A stretch of DNA of 64,000 bases from Labilithrix sp. (GTDB lineage Bacteria > Myxococcota_A > Polyangia > Polyangiales > Polyangiaceae): the NCBI GenBank assembly GCA_019637175.1, contig JAHBWD010000020.1:1-64000 (forward strand). Direction: 5' to 3'. The translations under genes and the position numbers were made by a program. This document shows positions 1 to 8,019 of the stretch, one piece after another. Each line of letters opens with the position of its first letter. The stretch's first letter is position 1. A model generated the notes under the pieces. It saw only the letters and a program-made list of their open reading frames with translations. It was not told where the DNA came from and made no database searches.

Positions 1-577
1 CTTCGGCGGCTACCACAAAGACGCCGAAGCGACGCGCGACGCGTTCACCGCCGACGGCTGGTTCAAGACGGGCGACGTCGGTCGCTTCACCGAAGACGGC
101 TTCCTCCAGATCGTCGATCGCAAGAAAGACATCCTCGTCACCGCGGGCGGCAAGAACGTCCCTCCGGCGAACATCGAGATTCGCTTCCGCGACGATCCGT
201 TCATCGCGCACGTGGTCGTCTACGGCGAGGGGAAGAAGTTCCTCGTCGCCGGCGTGTGGCTGAACGAAGAGGCCGTCGCGGCGCACCTCGCCGGCGTCGC
301 TCCGGAGGGCCGCGACGCCGCGCGCCGAGCGCTCGTCCAGAAGCGCATCGATCACGTGAACACCGAGCTCGCGAGCTACGAGACGATCAAGAAATTCGCG
401 ATCCTCGGCGAGCCGCTCACCGTCGAGGGCGAGCTGCTCACGCCGTCGCTCAAGGTGCGGCGCAAGAAGGTGAACGAGCGCTTCCGCGACGTCTTCGAAG
501 GGCTCTACGATGGCGCTCCGGCCGCAAACGGCGCGCCGGCCAACGGAGTCATCGAGAGCGAACAGGCACGAACGTGA
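1..577 (+). CDS. AMP-forming acyl-CoA synthetase, C-terminal part (5' end outside window)
   Basis: The reading frame is open from base 2 and ends with TGA at 575-577, so only the C-terminal ~191 residues are present. Early in the fragment are the adenylate-forming-enzyme signatures GWFKTGDVG and DRKKD, followed by TAGGKNVPPANIE, which are typical of the hinge and C-terminal lid of long-chain fatty acid CoA ligases. Such enzymes activate a fatty acid with ATP to acyl-AMP and then acyl-CoA. The last ~20 residues are an Ala/Gly/Asn-rich tail. The stop overlaps the GTG start of the next gene (GTGA), suggesting translational coupling. With a PHA synthase and depolymerase downstream, a role in supplying or re-activating hydroxyacyl chains is plausible but inferred. 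Confidence 0.88.
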   Translation, partial: FGGYHKDAEATRDAFTADGWFKTGDVGRFTEDGFLQIVDRKKDILVTAGGKNVPPANIEIRFRDDPFIAHVVVYGEGKKFLVAGVWLNEEAVAAHLAGVAPEGRDAARRALVQKRIDHVNTELASYETIKKFAILGEPLTVEGELLTPSLKVRRKKVNERFRDVFEGLYDGAPAANGAPANGVIESEQART

Positions 578-1740
578 AGCGCCTCTTGAACCTCGCGTCG
601 CTGCTGACACGGCCGAAGTCCCCGGTGGGGATGACGCCGGCCGACGTCGTCCATCGCGAGAACAAGTGGCGCCTCCTCCGTTATCGCCCGCGGCCCGAGG
701 GCGTGGCGTACGCGACGCCGGTCGTGCTCGTGCCTTCGCTCATCAACCGGCACTACGTCATGGATCTCTTGCCCGGCAAGAGCATGGCGCAGGATCTCGT
801 GGCCGCCGGTCACGACGTCTACTGCATCGACTGGGGCACGCCGGGCGACGAGGATCGCTTCCTCACGTTCGACGACATCTGCGATCGCTACCTCGGGCGA
901 GCCATCCGTCACGCGGCGCGCACGTCTCCCCGGGGCAAGGCCCACGTGCTCGGCTACTGCCTCGGGGGAACGCTGGCCACGATCCATGCTGCGGTGCACC
1001 AAGACACCGTCGCGTCGCTCCTCCTGCTCGCTGCGCCGGTGAGCTTCACCGAGGAGGAGGGCCTGCTCGAGGCGTGGACGCGGAGCCCGCAGTTCAAGGT
1101 CGGCGACATCGTCAAGGCGTACGGGAACGTGCCGTGGCAGCTCATGCAAGGCGCGTTTCATCTCCTCCGGCCGACGCTCAACCTCGCGAAGGCGACGACG
1201 CTCATCGATCGCGCCGCCAGCGACGAGTTCCTCGACGGCTTCCTCGCGCTCGAGACGTGGGGCAACGACAACGTGTCGTTCCCCGGCGCCTGCTACGAGC
1301 GCTACATCGAGGAGCTGTATCGCGGCGACGCCCTCGCGCGCGGCACCTTCAGCCTGAGCGGCGCGCCGGTGCGCCTCGAGAACATCTCCTGCCCGACGAT
1401 GTGCGTCGTGTTCGAGCACGACAACATCGTGCCGGCGAAGAACGCGGCGGTGCTCGTCGACAAGATCTCCTCGCGCGACAAGGAGCTCGTGAGCCTGCCC
1501 GGCGGTCACGTCGGCGCGGTCGTGTCGCGCGCGGCGCAGCGCAAGCTCTGGCCCCGCATGAGCGAGTTCTGGGCGAAGCGCGACGCCGACGCGCGCCCGG
1601 CGGCGAAGGCGAACGGCGCCGCGAAGACGAACGGCGCCGCGAAGACGAACGGCGCCGCGAAGGCGAACGGCGCCGTGAAGCGGGCGCGCGCGAAGCCCGC
1701 CGCGCCGCGCGCGCCGAAGGCCACCGCGAAGGCCCGATGA
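574..1740 (+). CDS. phaC: Poly(hydroxyalkanoate) synthase, alpha/beta-hydrolase type
   Basis: This 388-residue protein polymerises hydroxyacyl-CoA into polyhydroxyalkanoate at the granule surface. The GTG start at 574 is chosen because it overlaps the upstream stop and precedes the first conserved block. The PhaC lipase-like box GYCLGG is at residues 127-132 with the nucleophile Cys129; Asp283 (EHDNIVPA) and His312 (PGGHVG) complete the triad. The ~340-residue core fits short (class III-like) PhaC subunits, but no PhaE partner is visible nearby. The C-terminal ~45 residues are an Ala/Lys/Asn/Gly-rich tail built from an exact 18-bp repeat, unusual for the family and possibly polyanion- or nucleoid-binding. 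The gene overlaps the depolymerase start by ATGA. Confidence 0.85.
   Translation: MKRLLNLASLLTRPKSPVGMTPADVVHRENKWRLLRYRPRPEGVAYATPVVLVPSLINRHYVMDLLPGKSMAQDLVAAGHDVYCIDWGTPGDEDRFLTFDDICDRYLGRAIRHAARTSPRGKAHVLGYCLGGTLATIHAAVHQDTVASLLLLAAPVSFTEEEGLLEAWTRSPQFKVGDIVKAYGNVPWQLMQGAFHLLRPTLNLAKATTLIDRAASDEFLDGFLALETWGNDNVSFPGACYERYIEELYRGDALARGTFSLSGAPVRLENISCPTMCVVFEHDNIVPAKNAAVLVDKISSRDKELVSLPGGHVGAVVSRAAQRKLWPRMSEFWAKRDADARPAAKANGAAKTNGAAKTNGAAKANGAVKRARAKPAAPRAPKATAKAR
1603..1674 (+). repeat. Four tandem 18-bp repeats inside phaC
   Basis: Four in-frame 18-bp units start at 1603, 1621, 1639 and 1657 and encode AKANGA or AKTNGA. They differ only at a single G/C position and lie in the C-terminal tail of the PHA synthase. 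Such a repeat can change copy number by slippage without breaking the frame. Confidence 0.9.
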
Positions 1741-2918
1741 GGCTCGCCGTCTCGATCGCGGCCGCGATGCTCTTCTCCGCGGCGACCGCGCGCGCCGGCG
1801 AGGTGAAGAACGAGACGCACGCGGGTCGCGCCGTGCGCGTCTTCGTTCCCTCCAAGGTAGCTACGCCCGCGCTCGTCGTGATGCTCCACGGGTGCACGCA
1901 GACGCCCGAAGGCTTCGCCGACGCGACGCAGATGGACGTCGTCGCCGAAGAGAGCGGCTTCGTGGTCGCGTATCCCGAGCAGCCCTCGAGCGTCGGCACG
2001 GGAAATTGCTGGCGCTGGTGGGATCCCGCGCATCAAACGCGCGACGGCGGCGAGCCTCGGTCGATCGCCGACGCCGCCGAGGCCGTCGCCCGCGCGCACG
2101 GCGTCGATCCCGAGCGCGTCTACGTCGCCGGGATCTCCGCCGGCGGCGCGATGAGCGTGATCCTGGGCGCGACGCACCCCGATCGCTTCACGGCGATCGG
2201 CGTCATCGCCGGCCTCGAGTACAAGGCGGCGACGGCGTTCTCCGAGGTCCTCGGCGCGAGCGGCGGCGGCGGCCCCGATCCGAGCACGCAAGGCGATCTG
2301 GCCTATGCGCAGATGGGATCGCGCGCGCGCGCGCTGCCCGTGCTCGTGATCCACGGCACCGCCGACGGCGTCGTCGCGAAGATCAACGGCGATCAGGTCG
2401 CCGCGCAGTGGCTTCGAACGAACACGCGCGTCCTCGGCGACGGCGCGATCGAAGCCGTGACCGATCGCGGCGAGGCCGGCTATGCGTTCGTCCGCGAGCT
2501 GCATCGCAGCAAGGAGAGCGGCGCCTCGATCGTCGAGCACGTCGTCGTCGAGGGTCTGGGCCACGCGTGGCCGGGCGGCAAGCAAGGCGGCTCATACAGC
2601 GATCCGAAGGGGCCCGACGCGAGCCGCATGCTGTGGAGCTTCTTCCGCGAGCGCACGTCGTCGGCGCCGCTCGCCGCGCCCTCCAGCCCGGCGCCCGCTC
2701 CTCCCACGGGCGCGGGCGGAGGCGGAGACGCCGACACCGGCGGCGCGGAGGCCTCGTCGCCCGCGAGCACGTCGAACGGCTGCGCGATCTCCGCGTCGGG
2801 TAGGGCGCGCGACGCGATCGCTTGGCTCGCGATCGCGGTGGCGCTCGGCTGCGCGCGTCGCGCGCGTCGCGCTCGGCGCGCTCACTCCTCGGTTTCGAAC
2901 TTCCCCGCGCCGAGGTAG
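1737..2918 (+). CDS. PHB-depolymerase-family esterase with MYXO-CTERM-like sorting tail
   Basis: This 393-residue secreted esterase should cleave polyhydroxybutyrate or related esters. Residues 1-20 are a signal peptide ending ATARA. The catalytic Ser134 lies in GISAGG, Asp210 in HGTADG and His276 in GLGHAWPGG, the pattern of esterase PHB depolymerases. After the domain comes an Ala/Pro/Gly-rich linker (about 308-345), then Cys349, a hydrophobic helix (about 359-372) and a cluster of Arg, which matches the MYXO-CTERM surface-sorting layout. The ATG overlaps the phaC stop by four bases, so synthase and depolymerase appear co-translated. The last 37 bp overlap the convergent gene downstream. 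Confidence 0.85.
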   Translation: MRLAVSIAAAMLFSAATARAGEVKNETHAGRAVRVFVPSKVATPALVVMLHGCTQTPEGFADATQMDVVAEESGFVVAYPEQPSSVGTGNCWRWWDPAHQTRDGGEPRSIADAAEAVARAHGVDPERVYVAGISAGGAMSVILGATHPDRFTAIGVIAGLEYKAATAFSEVLGASGGGGPDPSTQGDLAYAQMGSRARALPVLVIHGTADGVVAKINGDQVAAQWLRTNTRVLGDGAIEAVTDRGEAGYAFVRELHRSKESGASIVEHVVVEGLGHAWPGGKQGGSYSDPKGPDASRMLWSFFRERTSSAPLAAPSSPAPAPPTGAGGGGDADTGGAEASSPASTSNGCAISASGRARDAIAWLAIAVALGCARRARRARRAHSSVSNFPAPR

Positions 2919-3616
2919 CGCGCGCGGCTTCGGTCGGTTTGCGTCGGCGCGACCGTATAGAAGCCCGTCTTGTTGCCCTTGCCCTTCTCGGAGACGAACG
3001 TCTCGAGCTCGGGCTCGCCCGACGCGCCGACGTTGTGGACGAGCGGCTCGCCGGGCGTCATGCCGCGCAGGAGCGCGGAGAGATCGGCGATGAGCACCGT
3101 GTCGTCGCTCGCTTTGCTCGCGCCCGCGGGGTGAACGACCTTCACGACGACGAGCTTCTCGTCCGCGAACGAGAGCGCTTGAATCAGCGCGAAGCTCCCG
3201 CCGTCGTCGACGCCGCCGGAGCGCTCGCCGGAGACGACCCACGCGATGTCGAAAGGGTGCTCGTAACCGTTGACCTCCACGGTGTTCTTCGTCGGTCCGC
3301 ACGTCATGCCGACGCTGTAGACGTCCGTCGTCGGTCGAGCCGACTTCTTGAAGTCCATCCAGTCCGCGATGACCTTCTTCGCCGCGAGGAGCGCCTCCGT
3401 ATCCATCTTGGGCGGCAGCGCACGCGCGTCACACGCGGGACGGATCCTCTCCTGCGCCACCTGATCCCACGCTCGCCGATCGAGCACCGCGATCGGCAGC
3501 GCGGTCGGCGCGGGCGGGCCCTCCGCGGCGGGCTTCGCCGCCGCGCTCACGTGCGCGCGAGGAGATCCACAAGCCGCCGTGAGCGAGAGCGCCGCAAACG
3601 CGATCGATCGGTTCAT
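2882..3616 (-). CDS. Hypothetical lipoprotein
   Basis: This is a predicted lipoprotein of about 244 residues with no recognised domain. The start at 3616 is preferred over an in-frame start at 3703 because it gives a normal signal peptide (MNRSIAFAALSLTAAC) with lipobox LTAAC. The mature protein contains an Ala-rich linker and a mixed alpha/beta region with a central GMTCG and a Trp-rich segment. It is convergent with the PHB-depolymerase gene and overlaps its 3' end by 37 bp. Its function cannot be inferred from the sequence. Confidence 0.65.
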   Translation of the reverse strand: MNRSIAFAALSLTAACGSPRAHVSAAAKPAAEGPPAPTALPIAVLDRRAWDQVAQERIRPACDARALPPKMDTEALLAAKKVIADWMDFKKSARPTTDVYSVGMTCGPTKNTVEVNGYEHPFDIAWVVSGERSGGVDDGGSFALIQALSFADEKLVVVKVVHPAGASKASDDTVLIADLSALLRGMTPGEPLVHNVGASGEPELETFVSEKGKGNKTGFYTVAPTQTDRSRARYLGAGKFETEE

Positions 3617-3739
3617 CGACGTCTCTCGCTGCAAGCTCGGAACCACGCGGATCGGGGGGCTGGCGCGGGCGAAGCGACGCGAACCGCCCTGCGCGGCGCG
3701 CACGCGTCCGCCGCGAACGAGACTGCGCGCGACCCCTCA

Positions 3740-3783
3740 CAAGTGGTTGAATCACTTGACGTGTAAACCATCAGACGTAACGG
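3740..3783 (+). promoter_or_regulatory. Putative promoter with overlapping palindrome upstream of the 3808 gene
   Basis: A perfect inverted repeat CAAGTG-7 nt-CACTTG lies at 3740-3758. Its right arm overlaps a -35-like TTGACG (3756-3761). A weak -10-like TAACGG lies 16 bp further on (3778-3783). The start codon of the next gene is at 3808. The arrangement would suit an operator over the -35 box, but the -10 match is poor. Confidence 0.35.
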
Positions 3784-3807
3784 TTCGACCCTTGCATCCG
3801 CGCGGCC

Positions 3808-4449
3808 ATGCGCACGTGTCCCCTCGCCTTCGTCCTCGTACTCGCCTCCGTCACTGCGGCGACCGCCGCGCGAGCCGAACCGCCGCGAACCGACGCCGTT
3901 CACGCGCGGCTCGTCCACGCCACGGGCCGCGGAGGCCGCGCCGTCGCGCGAGATCCCGACGGCGCTTGGTCGTGCGCGCTGCCGTGCGAGATCGACGTCG
4001 CGAGCGGGGCGGAGCTACGCGTCACGCTCGACGACGGCGAGCCTCAGCACGTCACCGTGGAGGGCGCGCCGGGCGAGACCGTCGAGATCGTCGTCGGCCC
4101 CAAGCACCGGGCCGGCTACTACGTCGGCGCCGCGGGGATGATGGTCGGCGGCACGGCGCTCATGGCGGGCGGCGGCTTCTTGATGGTCGGCTCGATGTTC
4201 GCGGGGTTCGGCAGCAACCAGCGGCAGAGCGGCGCGCCGCTCGCCGTGGGCGGAGTGCTCGCGATCGGGAGCGGGATCGGGCTGCTCGTGTGGGGCATCG
4301 TGAGGGCCGCCGACGGCGGCACCGCCGTCGAGCAGCGATCGCCTCCCCCTCCCGCGACGTACGAGTCACGCTCCGACGCGCCCGCGCGGAGTGAGCCGCC
4401 GATGATCGTCGGGGGCGCGCCCGGCGTTCAGCTCGGCTTCTCGTTCTGA
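3808..4449 (+). CDS. Secreted membrane-anchored hypothetical protein with PEGA-like segment
   Basis: This 213-residue protein starts with a signal peptide (MRTCPLAFVLVLASVTAATAARA). A short beta-rich segment (about 50-95) with the character of a PEGA domain follows. Two Gly-rich hydrophobic helices lie at about 103-130 and 143-166. A Pro-rich linker leads to an unusual Gly-rich end terminating in LGFSF. The layout (PEGA-like unit followed by paired membrane helices) is repeated in the gene at 32013. No function is assigned. Confidence 0.65.
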   Translation: MRTCPLAFVLVLASVTAATAARAEPPRTDAVHARLVHATGRGGRAVARDPDGAWSCALPCEIDVASGAELRVTLDDGEPQHVTVEGAPGETVEIVVGPKHRAGYYVGAAGMMVGGTALMAGGGFLMVGSMFAGFGSNQRQSGAPLAVGGVLAIGSGIGLLVWGIVRAADGGTAVEQRSPPPPATYESRSDAPARSEPPMIVGGAPGVQLGFSF

Positions 4450-4454
4450 ACGCG

Positions 4455-5030
4455 TCACTGACACTGGTCGAGCGCCGTGTTGCACACGTTGCTCAGGCAC
4501 TCGCTGTCGCGCCGGCAAGCTTTGCCCGCGGCTTGCTTCGGCAGACACTTCTCCGCTTCCCAGTTGCAGAGGCCGCCGAGGCACTCGGAGTCGCGACGGC
4601 ACGCGGCGCCCTCCGCTCCCTTCGGCATGCATTGCTCGAGCTCCCAGTTGCAGACCTTGCCCGCGCACTCGCTGTCGCGCCGGCACTTCGTGCCGTCGGG
4701 CGCGGGGCGATCCATGCATCGCGAGAGCTCCCAGTTGCAGAGACCGCTCGGGCACTCGACGTCGCGCTGACACGGGCCGCCGAGGCCGGCGTCGAAGTCG
4801 CCGGGGCCCGCGTCGGTCGCGCCTCCGTCGTCGCCGGGAACGGGAGCGACGCCTCCGTCGCCGGGCGTCGCGCCTCCGTCGGCCGAAGGCTCGGTCGCGG
4901 GACAGAAAACGTCGGGGCACGTCGTCGGCGCCGGGTCGAGGAGCGGGCTGCCGGACGAACCGCTACACCCGGCCACGAGCCCGAGGGCGAGCGCAAGCGC
5001 CGATAAGCAATGGACAAAGGATCGATTCAT
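4455..5030 (-). CDS. Lipoprotein with four Cys-rich tandem repeats
   Basis: This 191-residue lipoprotein has lipobox LVAGC near residue 22. An Asp/Gly/Ala linker (about 55-80) leads to four consecutive units of about 28 residues. Each has the pattern C-xRDxEC-x4/5-CN-xxxxxC, for example CRRDSECLGGLCNWEAEKC. Four Cys per unit suggest a string of small disulfide-knotted modules exposed outside the cytoplasmic membrane. The repeats are well conserved, so they arose recently or are under strong selection. It is convergent with the 3808 gene and divergent from the next. Binding to a surface or extracellular ligand is a guess. Confidence 0.75.
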   Translation of the reverse strand: MNRSFVHCLSALALALGLVAGCSGSSGSPLLDPAPTTCPDVFCPATEPSADGGATPGDGGVAPVPGDDGGATDAGPGDFDAGLGGPCQRDVECPSGLCNWELSRCMDRPAPDGTKCRRDSECAGKVCNWELEQCMPKGAEGAACRRDSECLGGLCNWEAEKCLPKQAAGKACRRDSECLSNVCNTALDQCQ

Positions 5031-5082
5031 GCTCTGTGAGTGGGGGCACGCGGCCGGATTTACGACGTATGCTTACGCCAGG

Positions 5083-5661
5083 ATGCCGGCAGCCTTCCCT
5101 CGCCTGTTCACGTTCCTGGCCCTCACGACGGCGCTCGGAGGGAGCGTCTTCGTGGTCGAGGGCTGCTCGTCGGACTCCGTCGAGGCGCCGGCAAGCGAGG
5201 CCGGAGAGAAGAGAGAAGAAGAGGAGGCGGGCGACGCCGGGATCGACGGGCGCGACGGCTCGACCGCCGACGTCGTCGAGCGCGTCGACGCGCAGTGTCC
5301 CGAGAGCAAGGTCGTCGGGATGACCGGCGAGACGTGCATCGGCTTCGGCACCGGCACGCCGTGCGGCGTCCCCGCGTGCGGCATCCCCGCGTACGGCTAC
5401 GTCTGCTTCAACGGCGGCCCGCCGTCGTTCGCCGGCTGCTTGCAGCTCACGCAGAGCTCGCTCGGCGAGACGTACTGCTGCCCCGAGCTTCGATGCGTCA
5501 CGCAACCGGATCAAGACGGCATGTGCAGCGCGACGCCGGCGACGCCGCATCGCGCGCAGTGTCCGCCCGACGGCGACGGCGGCAACGTCGCGCCGCCGCT
5601 CGGCTGCGTCGAGAGCGGCTCGGGCGGCAGCGCGCTCGAGCGCTTCTACTGCTGCCCCTGA
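5083..5661 (+). CDS. Cys-rich hypothetical lipoprotein
   Basis: This is a lipoprotein of about 192 residues. ATG at 5083 is chosen because it gives a signal peptide ending in VVEGC; the frame also opens upstream at 5029 without a secretion signal. An acidic linker is followed by a Cys-rich domain with a repeated end motif: YCCPELRC in the middle and FYCCP at the C terminus. The two halves (about 85-150 and 150-192) look like a degenerate duplication. It is divergent from the Cys-repeat lipoprotein across a 52-bp gap. The family is not recognised. Confidence 0.65.
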   Translation: MPAAFPRLFTFLALTTALGGSVFVVEGCSSDSVEAPASEAGEKREEEEAGDAGIDGRDGSTADVVERVDAQCPESKVVGMTGETCIGFGTGTPCGVPACGIPAYGYVCFNGGPPSFAGCLQLTQSSLGETYCCPELRCVTQPDQDGMCSATPATPHRAQCPPDGDGGNVAPPLGCVESGSGGSALERFYCCP

Positions 5662-5665
5662 GGCC

Positions 5666-5998
5666 TCACGAAGACGGCATCGCGCGGATGCCGTCGCGTC
5701 CGGCGAGCCACGCGTACGCGAGGACGTCGTCGCTCGACATGCCGAGGCGCGCCGCGAGCTTCCCGCACGTCTCGACGAGATCGCGCGGGACGAAGAACGT
5801 CTGCTCCGAGGCCTTCGGCTTCTCTCCCTTCGCGTGGAGCGGGCCGGCGACCACGATCGACGACGCGAGCCTCGGAAGGATCGCGCCGACACAGTGCGCG
5901 AGCAGCCAGCTCGGCGAGCGGTCGAGGCGCGCGGCCTCGCTCCTGACCTCTTCGAAGAAGTTCTTTTCCCCCGAGACCCGGATGGCGACCTTATCCAT
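5666..5998 (-). CDS. Small protein with two ribbon-helix-helix-like segments
   Basis: This protein has about 110 residues. ATG at 5998 (MDKVAIRVSG) is preferred over a longer in-frame start. Two stretches resemble the helix-turn-helix part of CopG/Arc-type ribbon-helix-helix folds: residues around EEVRSEAARLDRSPSWLLAH and around VPRDLVETCGKLAARLGMSS. A fused tandem RHH would bind DNA as a pseudo-dimer. No cognate toxin gene is next to it. It is convergent with the upstream lipoprotein gene, with a 4-bp gap. The assignment rests on pattern only. Confidence 0.5.
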   Translation of the reverse strand: MDKVAIRVSGEKNFFEEVRSEAARLDRSPSWLLAHCVGAILPRLASSIVVAGPLHAKGEKPKASEQTFFVPRDLVETCGKLAARLGMSSDDVLAYAWLAGRDGIRAMPSS

Positions 5999-6046
5999 CC
6001 TCCAGAAATTGCGCGAACGCGCGCGGAGGGCCAAGTTCGGGAAGGA

Positions 6047-7792
6047 TCAGGGCGCTTCGGGGATGTCCTCGAAGAGGCAGCCCTCGGCCGCGGCGTTCTC
6101 CGCGCACTTCCTGATGTGCGCGACGGCCTTCGCGTACTTCGACTGGGGCCACGTCTCCTCGGTGATGCCGCTCAGGCGCGGCGGCATCCAGTGCGAGTTC
6201 TCGAAGCGCTTGGCCCAGTTCGTGAGCTTCGGCTCGAGCGGACCTGACGTGCCCGAAGGGAACTTGTCGAGGCCCTCCTCGCCGACGGCCCACATCGGGA
6301 AGCGCCGCATGCCCTGGCCCGCGCCGATGCGATGACACGACAAGCACGCGTCGGCCTCTTCACTCACGATCTGCTTCGGCATGTCCCATGAACCGCCGCC
6401 GACGCGACCGCGCGCCTGCGCCTTGCGGTTCACGACCGAGTACGGCGAGCCGTTCCAGCTGATCTCGAAGTCGGCGTGCGCGCCCATCTTCGGCACGATC
6501 GGCGTCCCGTCGCGGCGGATCGCGCCGTCGATCCACGGCGTGTGGATGAACGCCTCGGCCGAGTGACATCCCATGCAGTAGCCCTTCGGCTCGTCCCAGA
6601 CGTGCCGCGACTTCTCGAGATCCGCGGGATGCGTCACGCGCGCGCCGTCGGTGCCGGAGAAGATCTTGTTCTGGAAGAAGCACGTCTTCCCCGTGATCGG
6701 GTTGTGACCGATCATCGCGATGTCGTTGAAGCGCTTCGTCTTCTTGAGCGACTCGGCGGTCTCTTCGCCCTCGCTCTGCGTCGATCGACAGAGCAGCGTC
6801 CAGTGCGTGCCCTTGTCGTTCTTCGCGGTCGACACCGTCGGGCCCGGCTCGCAGCTCTGGAAGAGCCACTCGGGCTTGTCGCACTTGTCGTAGCAGTTGT
6901 AGCGGTTTACGCGCCGATCGTTGCACTCGTTCGGCGTGTTCTCGCGTCCGTTGTCGTCGCTCACCGAGGTCGGGATCATCGCGCCCTCGACGCCGTCGAT
7001 TGGGCCCGACGATCCGGTGAAGTCGCGGCAGTCGAACGTCTCGTACTTTCCGGGGCCGAGCTTCTTGAAGAAGGGGATCTCGCCGAGCTCGCGGACGCAG
7101 AGCTCGGCGTACTTCTCCATGCTGCGGATCGGATTTCCCGCGCGGACGGGCCGCGGCGCGCCGCCGTCACCTTCTTCGCCGCCGTCTTCACCCGCGCCGG
7201 CGTCGGCGCCGAGCGGGCGGAGCGATCGCTCGCCGATCCCGCTCGAGAGGTTGGGATCGGCCTGGTCCCACGCGTACTGGAGGCTCGTCTGGAGGCGCGC
7301 GCGAGCGGCGCCGTCGCGCAGGATGCACGCCTCGACGATCGCGTCGGCGCCCTCGCGCGAGAGGCGCTCGATCATCTGCGGCGTGATGTTCCCGTCGATC
7401 CACTCCTGCGTGTACACCGACGCGAGCAGCGATCGATCGACCTCGGGGCCTTGGTAGACGAACTTGGTCGGCGCGTCTTCGCGCGGCGCGAGGTGCGGCG
7501 CCTCGGGCAGCTCGGAGCAATCGAGCTCGCGCTGCGAGTCCATCGAGAGGCGGCCGCGGCGCACGCGGAGCACGAGCTTGTCGGTCGCGCGGATGCGGCT
7601 CCGCACCGTCGCGTTCACGCGTCCCGTCGCTTCGTCGTAGACGAGGCGGAGCCCCATCGCGTTGTTGGCGCCGTTGATCTCCTCGTCGCTGAGCGCGGGC
7701 TCCTCCTCGGCGGCGGAGCAGTTGACGAGCGCCGCTCCCCCCGCCGCCGTGCCGGCGATCAAGAGGAGGGCCGCGGAGACGGACAGGCGCAT
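6047..7792 (-). CDS. Di-heme c-type cytochrome lipoprotein
   Basis: This exported protein of 581 residues has a hydrophobic N-terminal segment ending in ALVNC, a probable lipobox. Two canonical heme c attachment motifs occur in the C-terminal half: CMGCH (about residue 405) and CLSCH (about 480). A further Cys-rich block with spaced Cys (CNDRR, CYDKC, SCEPG) lies between and may form disulfides. An Asp/Gly/Glu-rich linker separates an N-terminal domain of unknown fold. It is divergent from the next heme lipoprotein across a 227-bp gap, suggesting shared control. Electron transfer at the periplasmic face is the likely role; the partner is unknown. Confidence 0.75.
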   Translation of the reverse strand: MRLSVSAALLLIAGTAAGGAALVNCSAAEEEPALSDEEINGANNAMGLRLVYDEATGRVNATVRSRIRATDKLVLRVRRGRLSMDSQRELDCSELPEAPHLAPREDAPTKFVYQGPEVDRSLLASVYTQEWIDGNITPQMIERLSREGADAIVEACILRDGAARARLQTSLQYAWDQADPNLSSGIGERSLRPLGADAGAGEDGGEEGDGGAPRPVRAGNPIRSMEKYAELCVRELGEIPFFKKLGPGKYETFDCRDFTGSSGPIDGVEGAMIPTSVSDDNGRENTPNECNDRRVNRYNCYDKCDKPEWLFQSCEPGPTVSTAKNDKGTHWTLLCRSTQSEGEETAESLKKTKRFNDIAMIGHNPITGKTCFFQNKIFSGTDGARVTHPADLEKSRHVWDEPKGYCMGCHSAEAFIHTPWIDGAIRRDGTPIVPKMGAHADFEISWNGSPYSVVNRKAQARGRVGGGSWDMPKQIVSEEADACLSCHRIGAGQGMRRFPMWAVGEEGLDKFPSGTSGPLEPKLTNWAKRFENSHWMPPRLSGITEETWPQSKYAKAVAHIRKCAENAAAEGCLFEDIPEAP

Positions 7793-7977
7793 GGCCCCAC
7801 CTGGCGAGCAGCATTCGTGCCCAGGGTAGGCGAAGGTGTGCCTAAAGTTATTTCAACTAGATAGATAGACGACGAGGCGCCTGTCTGGTGGTGAGGACTT
7901 TACTCATGTGAACCTACCTGGCCGCGCTGCGAAGTGCCCTCACGTGGCGCCAACCTCCTGAGATCGCTCGACACTGA

Positions 7978-7992
7978 CAATGTCCTACATTG
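7978..7992. promoter_or_regulatory. Inverted repeat in the divergent heme-gene gap
   Basis: A perfect inverted repeat CAATGT-CCT-ACATTG lies just upstream of the start of the rightward heme lipoprotein gene. It sits in the 7793-8019 gap, which also holds an AT-richer stretch with TAGATAGATAGA around 7857-7868. It could be an operator serving one or both genes. No convincing -35/-10 pair was found. Confidence 0.3.
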
Positions 7993-8019
7993 GGCATGCT
8001 CTCTGCTTCGTCAGCGCGC

